Both the position numbers and the translations under genes were made by a program. Below, one piece after another: positions 1 to 11,808 of a stretch of 64,000 nucleotides of DNA (position 1 is the stretch's first letter; the number at the start of each line of letters is the position of its first letter). The notes under the pieces were generated by a model, which worked only from the letters and a program-made list of their open reading frames with translations, was not told the origin of the DNA and searched no databases. The DNA comes from Chionoecetes opilio (lineage: Eukaryota; Arthropoda; Malacostraca; Decapoda; Majidae): NCBI GenBank assembly GCA_016584305.1, contig JACEEZ010026277.1:1-64000 (forward strand), written 5' to 3'.

Positions 1-139
1 TGGGAGCTGACCCGCCGCAAACCGGGGCCAAGGGGGGAGGGCGAGGAGGCGCGGCATCGACTGGGAGTGTCTCTGGAGGAAGCCGCGAGTTTAAATCCCG
101 AAGAATGTTTGCCATACATGTTTGGAAGGAAAAACCAAG
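1..139 (+). pseudogene. Inverted copy of golgin GRIP exon (damaged)
   Basis: Mirrors exon 28589-28751. SLEEAA-coding bases and the GC donor GCACGTG remain, but several indels break the frame and the first 12 or so bases of the exon are off the window. Damage is probably consensus error. Confidence 0.8.
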
Positions 140-164
140 GCACGTGAAAAGCCCGGCCTCCCAA

Positions 165-925
165 AACTATGTCTTTTTTGTATTATTTAAAAATGCAGTA
201 AGGAAGCCAGCCCCCTGCCCCCCCTTCTATTTACGGGGAGCTGATTGGTGCTTTCCCTCGATCATCCCTACCAATCAAAATATCTCCAACTTTAACAGCG
301 GCTGCCCACGGACAGCAATCTTCCTACAAGTACAAGGGATTTTTTTTTTTGTCACCCTTTGTAGGAAGATGCTCTGTCCGTGGTCACCGCTTTTAAAAGT
401 AGTAAAGAAGTTGGATTGGTGGTGATGATCGAGGAATGCACCATCAGCTCCCCCCGTAAATAGAAGGGGGAGGCGGGGGGCGTGGCTTCCTTACTGCATT
501 TTTGCCAAAAATAATAAAAATGATTAAAATTGACCCACCCCCCTTTTTTTTATTCTCTTACGTTTTCCCTTTTAATAGGGATGGCAACTTGCGGGCTTTG
601 TGCTACCTTTTTTTGTGTGCCCTTGGCCAGCCCTTTATATTAAAAAAAAAAAAGAAAAAAAAATTGAGGCTTTTATTTTACCGTAGATAACACTATAGCC
701 CAGTCACTTGTCACTGCACAATGTCGCCAGGAAATATATACGAATTATAGCTCCTACGATTTTTGTGCCACTGAAGATGATAACAGTATTTATATTAGGA
801 CATCACACTACAGTCTTCAGTGGAAAAAAAAAAGTCTGTAGTGATGCAAAAATTGTAAAAAATTTTGGCCCGGCGACATTAGTGCATGGCAAGTGCTGGC
901 GATTGTGTTATCTACGGTACAACAG
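165..925. mobile_element. Left-arm copies of fold-back MITE A (165-515) and palindromic MITE C (686-925)
   Basis: Mirror 28183-28562 and 27772-28030. Both ends of each palindrome are recognisable but indels are dense. Bases 516-685 mirror 28031-28180 and hold no gene. Confidence 0.7.
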
Positions 926-1524
926 GGGAGCCTAGTGGCGACTTAGTGTTTTTCGGTACAACGGGGGCCCTGTGGCACTAAATGTTATTTACGGGACAAA
1001 GGGGGCCTAGTGGCGGGCCCAAGTGTTTTTACGGTACAAAAGGGGGGCCTAGTGGGAATATAGGTTATTTACGGGGACAACAGGGGAGCCATAGTGGCGA
1101 CAAAGTGTTTTTTTACGTACAACAGGGGACCTAGTGCGACTATAGTGTTATCTACGTACAACGGGGGAGCCATAGTGGGGACTATAGTGTTATTTTACGG
1201 TACAAACAGGGAGCCATAGTGGACTATAGTTTACAAACTGTAAAAACAGGGGACCATAGTGGGGACTATAGGTTATTTCGTACAACAGGGACCCATAGTG
1301 CGACTAAAGTGTTATTTAGGTACAACAGGGAGCATAGTGGCACTAAGTGTTATTTAGGGTTACAACAGGGAGCATAGTGGCGCTTATGTTATTTACGGTA
1401 CAAACAGGGGAAGCCAAGTGGGACAAAAGGTTATTTACGGTAAACGGGGAGCCATAGTGGCGACTATATGTTATCTAGGGTAAAACAGGGGAGCATAGTG
1501 GCGACTATAGTGTATTTACGGTAA
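926..1524. repeat. Degraded 43-bp minisatellite (left arm)
   Basis: Counterpart of 27131-27771. Every monomer (core CTATAGTGTTATTTACGGTA) shows different small deletions, unlike the uniform right-arm array. Confidence 0.8.
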
Positions 1525-2277
1525 GATTTTCTTTAAATTATCACTATCATCATTTTAATCTCTTTCCCACAGAGGCATGTTGAACAAGGAAAACTAGGCT
1601 TTTATTTTATCGAGGTGAAAATCTGACCCTTTGCCAATCCGCCCCTTGCTGCTTATAAACGATAGTTGATCCCGGAGAAAGGATACTACGCTTCTTCAAA
1701 ATTTCAGTATTATTTTATCACGGGTTACCATATATTCAGGGAACTAGCATCATTTTAAGCATGAGACTATAAGATAAATGGAATTTTCCTTTAAAAAAAT
1801 AACTATAGAAGTCAACGGAAAAATCCCAAAAAGGATTTTTTATAGATATTTTCACGATCTATCTATCTATATATTATCTTGTCCCCAAGATCCTCCATAA
1901 TATATAGATAATACAACTAAAATTTAGAAGAAGCGTAGTATTCCTTTCCCCTGGCATCAAAATCAGTCTGAAGCAGCAAGGGGTCAGGATTTTCACCTCG
2001 TTAAAAAAGAAAAAAAAAGTTAGAATACTTATAGAAAAACGTGAAATTAGTTTCCCAAAGGGAAGGTACTTGGTTAGTATTCAGGGGTTAACCCTTGAGG
2101 CCGCACGTAGTTTCATTTATAAACCACATTGGGACGATTTAATGAAAAAAGAAATTTTATAATATGACCGTTAATACCCTGCCAAGCTAATTTGGTTTAT
2201 TTAGTTACTTTTCGGGTTTTTAGGCAATAACAGACGATTAAATATAGCCAAGGAAAGATCTGGGCGGAAGGGGTTAA
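1525..2277. mobile_element. Left-arm MITE B pieces (1600-2010) and TTAA MITE D (2088-2277)
   Basis: Mirror 26588-27052 and 26300-26511. MITE D has TTAA at both ends; MITE B has AACGAGG-type ends and the central GGCATCAAA segment. Confidence 0.65.
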
Positions 2278-2304
2278 ACAAGAACATCCTTTTCTTCTCC
2301 GCAG

Positions 2305-2390
2305 ACGTTGAGTAAAGTGTTGTGTGCCGTGGTGAAGTTTGATGGTCGGCAGCAGGAAGAAATCTGGGCGTGAGGAGCACGGCAGAATGG
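2305..2390 (+). pseudogene. Inverted copy of second GRIP exon (four 1-base deletions)
   Basis: Identical to exon 26179-26268 except for four missing bases in the last third, so the frame fails after QQEEI. Acceptor CTCCGCAG and donor GTGAGTG are intact and no substitution is seen. Confidence 0.85.
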
Positions 2391-3170
2391 GTGAGTGGGG
2401 GCGTGCAAAGGGAAGCCTGACAGGGCAGGGCAAAGGGGTGTGTGAGGGAAGCCTAGACAGGGCAGGGCAAAAGGGGTGTGGGAGGGAAGCCTAGACAGGG
2501 CAGGGGGCAAAAGGGGTGTGGGGGAAGCCTAAAACAGGCGGGCAAAGGGTTGGGAGGGAAGCCTAGACAGGCAGGGCAAAGGGGTGTGTGAAGGAAGCCT
2601 AGACAGGCAGGCAAGGGGTGTGGGGAAGCCTAGAAGGGCAGGGCAAAGGGGTTTTAGGGAAGCCTAGACAGGGCAGGGCAAAGGGGTGTGTGAGGAACTG
2701 ACAGGGCAGGAAAAGGGGTGTGTGAAGGAAGCCTAGACAGGGCGGGGCAAAGGGGTGTGTGAAGGAAGCCTAGACAGGGCAGGGCAAAGGGGTGTGTGAG
2801 GGAAAGGGCCTAGACAGGGCAGGGCAAAGGGGTGTGTGAGGAGCCTAAAACAGGGCAGGGCAAAGGGGTGTGGGAGGGAAGCTAGACAGGGCAGGGCAAA
2901 GGGGTGTGTGAAGGAAGCCTAGACAGGGCAGGGCAAAGGGGTGTGTGAGGGAAGCCTAGACAGGGCAGGGCAAAGGGGTGTGTGGGGGAAGCCTAGACAG
3001 GGCGGGGCAAAGGGGTGTGTGAAGGAAGCCTAGACAGGGCAGGGCAAAGGGGTGTGTGGGGGAAGTAGAACAGGGAGGCAAAGGGTGTGAGGGAAGCCTA
3101 GACAGGGCAGGGCAAAGGGGTGTGTGAGGAAGCCTAGACAGGGCAGGGCAAAGGGGTGACAGGAGTAAAT
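2391..3170. repeat. 37-bp minisatellite (left arm)
   Basis: Unit AGCCTAGACAGGGCAGGGCA plus AAGGGGTGTGTGAGGGA, about 21 imperfect copies starting right after the exon-copy donor. Mirrors 25395-26165. Confidence 0.85.
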
Positions 3171-3950
3171 ATGACAGGGCGGGGCAGTGTGGTGAGTGGT
3201 GGGTGTGGGAGGGAGGGCCTATAGTCTATATTTTTTATTAGGGTCAAAATGCAGTAAGGAAGCCACGCCCCCTGCCCCCCTCTATTCTACGGGGCAGCTG
3301 ATTGGTGCTTTCCTCGTATCATCACTACCAATCACAATTCTTCACTACTTACCAACGGCGTGACCACTGGATGAGCAATCTTCACTACAGAGGGTGACAA
3401 ATAAAAACCCCTTTGTAGTGAAGATTGCTCTGCCCAAAGTGGTCACGCGCTGTTAAGTAGTGAAGATATTGTGATTGGTAGTGTGATACGGGGAATGCAC
3501 CAATCAGCTGCTCCGTAGAATAGAGGGGGAGGCAGGGGGCGTGGTTTCCCTTTACTGCTTTTTTGACCATAATAAAAAAAAAAAACTATATACGGGGGAG
3601 GGTAAAAGGGGGGACAGGAGTAAATTTTGACAGGGCTGGGCAGTGTTGGGAACATCTAACCTCATAGGGACATCATTGGAAATCTGATGTTAACCCTTGG
3701 GGCCCAGAACGTAATTTCCATTGTAATTTGCTACCATTAGATGATTTTTAGTGAATATAAGCAATATTTGATACATATGACCTGTTTAGTATCCATGTCC
3801 ACTAACTAATTGGTATATTCAGTTACTTTTTTTAAATTTGATGACAAACAACATATATTTTTTTATAGGAAAGGAAAGATCTGGGTGTGAAGGGGTTAAT
3901 TAAACAGAAAGATGATGATGAGAGATGTTATGTTTCTTTTTTTCCCCCAG
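3171..3950. mobile_element. Left-arm MITE A (3220-3592) and MITE D (3690-3899)
   Basis: Mirror 24953-25325 and 24641-24852. MITE A is a palindrome of about 370 bp; MITE D is bounded by TTAA. Confidence 0.75.
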
Positions 3951-3986
3951 CTGCAGAGTTGGTCGCAAGGCCTGAGTCTCCACTGA
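3951..3986 (+). pseudogene. Inverted copy of golgin terminal exon (intact)
   Basis: Same 36 bases as 24554-24589 after acceptor TTTCCCCCAG, reading LQSWSQGLSLH and stop. Functional only if a full upstream golgin copy exists left of the window. Confidence 0.75.
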
Positions 3987-4138
3987 GGGACGCAAACCAC
4001 ACCAGCAAGGGAAAGAAGGGAAAAAATCTGTACATAAGAAGTCCTGAATTATAATACAAAAAAAGCCAGCTTGTGACTGTAGATTTGTGGCTCATACACA
4101 CAGTCTCGGTATCCAGATCATTGTACAGCGATGCATGT

Positions 4139-4888
4139 TATAGTCTATTTTTTGTATTATGGTCAAAATGCAGGAAGGAAGCCACCCCCCCTGCCTCCCT
4201 TCTTTTCTACGGGGCAGCGATTAGTGCATTCCTCGTATAAACCACCCCCAAATCACAATATCTTCACTACTTAACAGCGGCGTGACCACTGGACACAGCA
4301 ATCTCACTACAAAGGGTGACAAAATCAGAAATCCCTGTAGTAAAGATTGCTCTGTCCAGTGGTCACGTGCTGTTAAGTAGTGAAGATATTGTGTTTGGTA
4401 GTGATGATACGAGGAATGCACCAATCAGCTGCCCCGAGAATAGAAGGGGAGGCAGGAAGCGTGGTTTCCCTTTACGCATTTTGACCCTAATAAAAAATAG
4501 ACTATAGCCGTGTACAGCCAAGCAGCTCAAAGGCAGCGGTGGTGTCATGCTGTCACTCCTCTGCCCAATGTTCGAATTTACACATTTTATAGTAATTGGC
4601 TAAGGGCTATGGGATAGTAAGGGAGTATTGCATGACTGGTTGTTAGTCTCCATCACAACTGTTCTATTCGACAACATATAGTCTATTTTTTTTAACGAGG
4701 CAAAAATTCCATTCTATCTTAAGGTCTCATGCTTAATATGGTGCCTATGTTTACCGGATAATAGGGTTAACTATGAAAAAATACAACTAAAAATTTAGAA
4801 GAATCGCATAGTCCCTTCTCCTGGCATCAAATATCAGTCAGTAAGCAGCAAGGGGTCAGGATTTGTGCCTCGTTAAAAATAAGAGTAT
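4139..4888. mobile_element. Left-arm MITE A (4139-4506) and MITE B (4677-4888)
   Basis: Mirror 24026-24398 and 23641-23854. Bases 4507-4676 and 4889-5200 are ordinary non-coding flank. Confidence 0.75.
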
Positions 4889-5200
4889 AGTTTGTCACTT
4901 CTAAATTTTTCTTACTCTGTTGATATCTAATAATTTTTCTCTTTAGTACTAGAATAATATATCATACAAACATTCAAATGAACACAGATTAAAAATTTAG
5001 AGATGCCTATCAAATACAGCATAGGTTTTATTGCTTTCTGATGATAAAATACCCCAGGGCTCCACACATCAGTAAGTTCCTCTTCCCCCAATGGTAATAC
5101 TATGATATCTAGTCATTGTAGTGATGTATGTGGTAGTTACACATCAGTTTCTGATCTTGGTGGGTTTTGTTGCAAAGAGCCAAGGTGGTAGGCCTTTGAG

Positions 5201-5517
5201 CAGTGCATTTTTTTAAATCAAAAACTGGGCGACCAAAATGTCTCCAGTGATGGAAAACTGTCGCCCAGTAAGAACAATTTAAGCTACTGGGCGACAAGAC
5301 TTTTGTTCATAAATTCCCTTTCCCTTTGGATACAATAGTTATCTTTTGTGTGTGTTAGATCCAGAAGTGCATTCTTATTACTGCATAGGATCTTATTTAT
5401 ACACAGCTACAAAGGGTGAAGTTGATGTATCCAAAAAACTATATTTTAACAGGTAGGCCTTTCCTTTCTGGCTATCCGACGAATGTCGCCCAGTAATATT
5501 TTCTTAAAAATGCACTG
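5201..5517. mobile_element. hAT-type MITE with 8-bp target duplication (left arm)
   Basis: Ends CAGTGCATTTTTTT and AAAAATGCACTG, flanked on both sides by CCTTTGAG (5193-5200 and 5518-5525). Internal GGGCGAC motifs repeat in both orientations. Mirrors 23009-23329. Confidence 0.8.
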
Positions 5518-7422
5518 CCTTTGAGGGGGCAACTTATTTGCCCCATGGATCAGGGCCCCTTTAGCCCACGGAAGGACCAGCCCAGCGGTGGGTTGATTTT
5601 AAGGGTTATGGTATTATGATACATGGAATATATTGCTTTTGCTCCCCCTTGGAAAAGTAGCAGTGGAAGGCCTTGCAAAGAGCCTTCATTGAAAGCTGCG
5701 AACATTTATCAGTTTATATCTATCTGTATCTAGAGTATATTTGTAAAGTCACAAAAGCCTAAAGATATGTTTTTGTAGCCGTGCAATAGGGTTGTAGAGT
5801 CTTGGTTTCAAAGTTCAGTTTTCTTTGTATACTGGGGTCCCCATAGACGAAGGGTTGGTGGACGCACAATTTAGATAACAACATTTTTTATGAAGAAAAT
5901 ATTGCATATGACCTGAAAACCGAATAACTAACAGCGAGCAGACTGTCATGCGTATAAGAGGCTTTAAGCATTTTCTTTTAATGTTTTCAGTGACAAACAT
6001 AACCATGGATCAATAGAAAATGACAGACTATAGTCTATTTTTTTTATAATGGTCAAAATGCAGTAAGGAAGCCACGCCCCCTGCCTCTCCTTCTATTCTA
6101 CGGGGCAGCTGATTGGTGCATTCCTCGTATCATCACTACCAATCACAATATCTTCACTACTTAAAAAGCGGCGTGACCACTGGACAGAGCAATCTTCACT
6201 GCAGAGGGTGGGCAAAATAAAAAACCCTCTATAGTGAAGATTGTTGTCCAGGGTCACGCCGCTGTTAAGTAGTGAAGAACATATTGTGATTGGTAGTGAT
6301 GATACGAGGAATGCACCAATCAGCTGCCCCCTAGAATAGAAGGGGAGGCAGGGGGCAGGCTTCCTTTCTGCATTTTTACCATAAAAAAAAAAAAAAACTA
6401 TATATGGTGGGGTCCGGAACAGATATTATATCGAACAGATTTTATTATAGTCCGTTTTTTTAACGATGCAAAAAATCCATTCTATCTTATCAATCATCTA
6501 TCTAAAATCAAAAAGAACTGTACTATTTCCCTTTTTCTTGGCATCAAATATCAGTAGTATTGCATGACTGTGGTTGTTAAAGTCTCCATCACAAACTGTT
6601 CTATTCGACAAAAATATGTCTTATTTTTTTTAACGAGCAAAAATTCCATTCTATCTTAAGGTCTTGTGCTTAAAATGATGCCTATGTTGACCTGATAATA
6701 TGGTTAACTATGATAAAATGCAACTGAAAACTAGAAGAACTGCAATAGTCCCTTCTCCTGGCATCAAATATCAGTCAGTAAGCAGCAAGGGGTCAGGATT
6801 TTTCGTCTCGTAAAAAAACAGAGCATAGAATATGGGGAGCCCCGTGTAGTATATCCCCGCTGTGGGTTACCTTCTAACATTAGCCAATGACTGAAGAATA
6901 TTGATTTTTTGTTATTGACATTATCTACTTATGACAGCATAGGCAAACTGTGACTGACCAGATATGTATGACAGCTGAAGGCAAAATTTTTGTCCCCTGG
7001 GTAAGAATGGGGATGTGAAAAAAGATATATATATTTTTTTCAATCTTATTTGCCAGTTTGGGATATTTATCAGAATCGTGATCGAGTGATTCCCCTGTTT
7101 CTATCCATGTTCTTTCATAGTGTTCATCAGTGGCCAATGTAAATACCAGAACATTGTAGAGCTAAAAGTAGGATGTCGGTTTGTGGGCTGATTACATTGG
7201 GTTTGCACAGCGCAGTACTGAGTCTAGCATCACTACAACTGCTATTGCCTTGTAAAAAGTTCTTCCAATGAGAGAGAGAGAAGTTGCTATTGGTAATATA
7301 TACTCCATAGTTTATTTCACAACCCCTTAGTTGAGCCCTATTTTTCCTTTAGAAAAATCCTTGCTATGAAGAGATACATTTTATCATAATATATGTACGT
7401 ATGTCTAGCCGGGATTCTCTCT
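5518..7422. mobile_element. Left-arm flank with MITE A (6029-6404) and MITE B pieces (6425-6822)
   Basis: Mirror 22115-22491 and 21688-22073. The remaining 5526-6028 and 6823-7422 are non-coding sequence shared with the right arm; no gene seen. Confidence 0.65.
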
Positions 7423-8202
7423 TTAAACCCCTTGAGACCCCGATCTTCCTTTGCTATAAAAAATGGTCTCGTCAGCCCTAAAATTATGAAAAGTAACTGA
7501 TATACCCAAAATTTGTTAGTAGACAAGGATGCTAAACAGGTCATAGCTATAAAATATTGCTTATAGTCACTAAAAATTGTATAATGGAACCCCAAAAATT
7601 ACAATGGAAATTACGTTTGGGCCCCAAAGGGGGTTTAAACCCTAAGAAGCAGAATTGACAGGATAATGAATTTGTTTTTTAATGAGTATTTTTACTTCAC
7701 AGTTAACAGAATTGTTGGCAGCAAAGTGTATATGGGGAAATGGTTATAGCATAAGAACATAGAAAATAAGGAAGCTACAAGAGGCGCGAGACCTACACGT
7801 GGTAGTTCTGTAAAGAGCATGAAAAGATGCTCCATGAGGCACATGTGGTGCTTATCAAAGTATGTTTTATATTCTGATGGATAGCTGAGAACAGTTTCAT
7901 TAATACAAGTTTCCTCAGAAAAAAAATATATAGATCATTATTTTGAGTCAGACTAATGATGCCAAAGAAGCTGGTGATATGAGATTGCATTTTATATTAC
8001 AGTACTGACTAATATCCTGAAAAAGAAAAAGAATGGATTTTAGTTCAGCATGTGCTACCCGAACAAATGTGGGCGTGTTAAAAATAAAGCATAAGAAGAA
8101 AGCAATAAAGCCCCCAGGCAGAAGGTATGAGTGAGACTCCAAGTAGCTTTATACAATTTGTTACTTTTTATGCTTGCTTGATTGGTGAGCGCCAAGAGAG
8201 GT
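7423..8202. mobile_element. Left-arm TTAA MITE D (7423-7638) and LINE tail (7741-7812)
   Basis: Mirror 20873-21081 and 20694-20763. The LINE piece is only the 3' end (GTAGTTCCTG to TTCTTATG, minus orientation). The rest is non-coding. Confidence 0.65.
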
Positions 8203-8410
8203 GGGGGTGGTGGTGGTGGGACACATGACATGACACTGTCTCTCTCGTCACTGTCACTCTGGGGTGGTGGTGGACACATGACATGGGCACTGTCTCTCTC
8301 GTCACTGTCACTGGTGGTGGTGGTGGACACATGACATGACACGTCTCTCGTCACTGTCATGTGGTGGTGGTGGGCACATGACATGACACTGTCTCTCGTC
8401 ACTGTCACTC
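8203..8410. repeat. Tandem repeat with GTGGTGGTGGTGG blocks (left arm)
   Basis: Four imperfect units of about 55-65 bp, each holding ACACATGACATGACACTGTC and a GTG run. Mirrors 20094-20316. ORFs across it are repeat artefacts. Confidence 0.8.
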
Positions 8411-9581
8411 CATTGGTAATGTTGATTTTTTAGATATATGTTGTTGTTGTAAGAAAGAAATTTTTTTCTAATTTGTTGTCCATGCTATAGGTTTATTAAT
8501 TATTTTACTTGGCTTGAGTGATCCTCTCGGCTTAGTTGTCACTCACACTATATAATGTCATGTCCTATTTCCTCGGCCTACAACATGTAGCAAATGCGCT
8601 GTAGGCAGGGATTCTGTTTAGCTAATAATAGCTTTTTTTTATTTTTAAACCTTCAGTGTCTCCGCAGGAATTCCTGTGTGAACGATTGAAAAGACTAACC
8701 CAAAACTAGTAAGCGTTTCTCCAAGCAGAAGAACCTTGCATTAATAGGATCTCAAGTATGATTTTTCTTGTTGGTCACTTTTCATGATCAAAGTCACTTG
8801 TTTTGTCAGAATATTTGGGTTGAACCACACATTGGCTTTAGAAAGGTATTTAAAATGAACAAATCTTTCTTGGCTAGAGGGAGACAAAAAGTAAATACAC
8901 ACACTTCATATGCTGGTTTTTCAATGTTTTCCCCAAAAATTGTTGCATATGATATATGATGATATACTTATATCAGTCAGGAAATATATCCCGTAAATAC
9001 TTGTATAAAGGTGTTAAGCTAGCAAGGTTGTGGCTATCACCAGTGTGGGAACATGCACAACCAGACATTACAGAAGCAGCTCATGTTTCATTTCTTGTGC
9101 TGAAACTCTCTTGTATACAAAAATACAAAACACGTTCCTGAATTCTGTCCTCCCTTCCCCGACCTCCCTGTCTTGCGGACATTCTCCGGAATCCCCCTCC
9201 TCCTCCCCCAGTCATTTAATCTCCTTCCTGCCAACAAATACACATCCTTCATCTGAGTAACCCTCCTGCTGTAACAAGCCGTTCCTCTCCCTTCCCTCAC
9301 CGTTCACTCTTTCTCTATAACCCTGACCCTTTTTATGCTTTGCCATAGTGCCATAGGACCTCTGATGTCTGGCACAGTTCCCACTTTTGGCATACAATCA
9401 ATCAATCTGCATTCATTATGGTTCTTCATGCAGAAACTCTCGGGTCAGTCATTACCTAGAGTAGTCACAGTTCCTTGAGGGAGCACATTTGCTATAAAGC
9501 TTCCCAAAGTGTCTATGTAAATAGCATATTAAAATGATCCTAGATGAAGGTTGAAATGTGTATTAGTAACCCTGCAAGGTA
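8411..9581. other. Non-coding left-arm flank
   Basis: Shared with 18911-20093. Only short broken frames; includes a dispersed sequence near 9320-9420 (CTCTGATGTCTGGCACA) also found at 17090-17160 and 19090-19160. No gene supported. Confidence 0.6.
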
Positions 9582-9819
9582 TGAGCCGTGTTTTGTCGTC
9601 CAAGCATCGTCTTGGTACGAAGGACCGTTTTTTTTACAATTGAAAACGGATTGGTTTCTGCGACAAAAACACAAACAAGCTTGGTAGGGGCAAAATAATA
9701 ATCAGTTCAAAACATTGCAAACAATATCACAAAGCAGTATAACACACATATCAGCAAGTGTTATTTGGAGTGGTCTTCGTAATCCAAGACGGTGCTTGGA
9801 CGACAAAAAACACGGCTCA
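9582..9819. mobile_element. MITE with about 45-bp inverted termini (left arm)
   Basis: Termini TGAGCCGTGTTTTGTCGTCC and its complement at the other end. Same length (238 bp) as 18673-18910. Superfamily unknown. Confidence 0.7.
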
Positions 9820-10630
9820 GGTTGTATCCGCCACAGAACACACTCGGCTGCCCTGGATTTTTTTGCATAGCCTTAGCTCATCTTCTCTTGTAAAATGTTT
9901 TGCTGTGTCCTCTATAGTGTATGTGTATACCCTGTATAGTGACCTAGTGGCTGTATTTATCTATAGTTTATTTTTTAAGGATATTGTTAAGCCCTGGACC
10001 CACCACACATCCAGGTGTCTCTGGGCTGTACAGGGGGTTTCAGTACCACTGCTTTACTTACTTCAACAGCGACGAGTTCGGTGTGTCAGGGTGATGGGGA
10101 GTTGTATCAGCGAAGTCCTTCATCAACCCTTCACAGGCCAAGGAAACACTGGTCACTCCTTTGTTGTATTTACTGACTAAAGTCCTGGTGTACAATTAAA
10201 CACAGTACACAGCCCAGGCAGAGAGGAGGCAGACAGACCACCCAACAAATCCTCTATCCTGTATCACTCCACCCCACGTTCCACCCCGCTAGATTATCCA
10301 CAAAGTATTATCCACACGAGAGAGGCACATCCACACGAAACAGAGCACAACGGCAGGAGCAAAACTGCAGATTGATAGATAGAGATAGATAGTCTCTAGA
10401 TCCTGTCTGTGTCTGGTGTGTGTGGTGTGTGTCTGTCTGTCTGTCTGTCTGTGTGTGTGTGTGTGTGTGGTAGATATGGAACTACATACCACATCCACAC
10501 ACAATAAACTACATACCACATAGTCTTATTTGAATCGTTCGTATATTCTATCGTGTGTGTGTGTGAGATGAAAAAGGTGGTGGGTGTTAGGGCGGAGGGG
10601 ACTAGGGTGGGGGGAGCGAGGGAGGGCCAG
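9820..10630. other. Inner left-arm flank with TGTC/TG microsatellite
   Basis: Mirrors 17855-18672. Includes (TGTC)n/(TG)n at 10428-10468. The long frame at 9758-10180 is not conserved in the mirror copy, so no gene is called. Confidence 0.6.
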
Positions 10631-10789
10631 TATGTGATATTATCGTGAATAACGAAATTTTATCTGGATTTGATATGTTTAGAATATCTGCTAACCGTTT
10701 CTGTCGCAAATCATATCTATTCCACCAGCCCACCCCTATATATATAGTATATATATATATATAGCCCACACCTATATATATATATTAAT

Positions 10790-10823
<34 letters not shown>

Positions 10824-11136
10824 ATATATAATATATATATATATTTATACATAGTGTATTATACAGCCTAATATACTATATACAGTCTAAAATATATAAT
10901 ATATAATATATAACCAATAATATACCATTGTTGTTATGGTGACGAAGAAAATTGCGGGCTAAGACGACCCCAACCCTGCCTTAGTTTACACTCGCTGCGC
11001 TGTCTTAGGCGGAGCGAAATTTGCTTCCGAAAATGTCCAACTAGCGCTAAGATGGTCTTAGTCCCCTAAGATGGTCTTAGTAGTGTTCGAAAATGCCCCC
11101 CTAGATCTTTCCTTTGCTATAAAAAATTGTATGTTG
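10631..11136. repeat. Spacer start: AT-rich repeat (10735-10915) and unique bases
   Basis: (AT)n with CTGCTAACCGTTTCTGTCGC before it, the same combination as 30640-30840, so probably half of that element. No exon of the DDIT4-like gene was recognised here. Confidence 0.5.
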
Positions 11137-11590
11137 CATACCTGTCAATTTGTAAGGTTTACCCGTATTTTGTACGGGAAATTAGATTTTTTGAGCACGT
11201 ACAGCGTATAATGCAGTTTTGTATGGTAAAAAGCGCCCTCTTGTGTCTGCCACACAGTAATGCTGACAGTGAGCGAGCCTTTTCACATGTGAGGAAAATC
11301 AACACTGAATATAGGAAGACCATGACAATTGATACACTAACAGCTTTTCTCAAAGTAAAAATGAACTGTGATGAAAGCTGCTATCAAGTGCATCCAACAA
11401 GTGAAATGTTGAAGTTGGCAAAACCAGCCACAGCTACATACAATAATCAGTGCTCCTCGTAACTGCCAACATTGTATTGTATGTTACCAAATAAACCATT
11501 TTTTCACGCACGTGTAAGGTTTTTTGCTGTTTTGTAAGGGCAAATGTAGTGCTTTGTAAGGGCGGGACTGATTTGGGGTTGACAGGTATG
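11137..11590 (+). mobile_element. Deleted hAT element with transposase C-terminal fragment
   Basis: Exact 12-base inverted ends CATACCTGTCAA (11137-11148) and its complement (11579-11590). Inside, a frame ending at 11461 encodes LLCLPHSNADSERAFSHVRK and KMNCD, the classic hAT dimerisation region. Only this C-terminal piece remains, so it is non-autonomous. I found no clear 8-bp duplication. Confidence 0.72.
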
Positions 11591-11687
11591 GTGTTGTCCT
11601 GTGTGCATTTACAGGAACTACCAAGTGTAGGTCTCGCGGCCTCTTATAGCTTCCTTATTTTCTTATGTTCTTGTGTTCGTGTTGCAG
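11591..11687 (+). mobile_element. LINE 3' tail supplying the DDIT4-like acceptor
   Basis: AGGAACTACCAAGTGTAGG through CTTCCTTATTTTCTTATG is the 3' end of the LINE family seen at 54158-54556. It runs directly into GTGTTGCAG, the 3' splice site at 11687. Confidence 0.65.
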
Positions 11688-11808
11688 AGGAAGGGGAGAG
11701 TGAGGATGTGTTGGCGGTGATGTCCAAGTTGCAGAGTGTGTTGCGTCGCGGCGTGGAGCGTTACCTCACCTGCAAAACTGTGTTGCTGCCACGCGCTACA
11801 CTACTCAA
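11688..11808 (+). CDS. DDIT4-like exon 1 of 3 visible
   Basis: Acceptor GTGTTGCAG, donor GTAAGT. Encodes EGESEDVLAVMSKLQSVLRR and on to CKTVLLPRATLL. The polypyrimidine tract before the acceptor is the TTCCTTATTTTCTTATGTTC tail of a LINE. Confidence 0.7.

Larger units (their letters stand above)
1..10630. repeat. Left arm of giant inverted duplication
   Basis: Reverse-complement copy of about 17855-28745. Matching anchors: golgin exons (1-139, 2305-2390, 3951-3986), the hAT MITE (5201-5517 with 23009-23329), the 9582-9819 MITE with 18673-18910, and the flank near 10520-10625 with 17860-17965. It carries many single-base deletions, worst near position 1. It reaches the window edge, so true length is unknown. 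Confidence 0.93.

Noticed and set aside
105..425. 106-codon frame at the left edge
   Set aside because: Runs through the damaged GRIP-exon copy and into a MITE; no counterpart in the right arm.
9758..10180. 140-codon frame in the left arm
   Set aside because: The mirror region in the cleaner right arm does not keep the same frame, and the start lies in a MITE.
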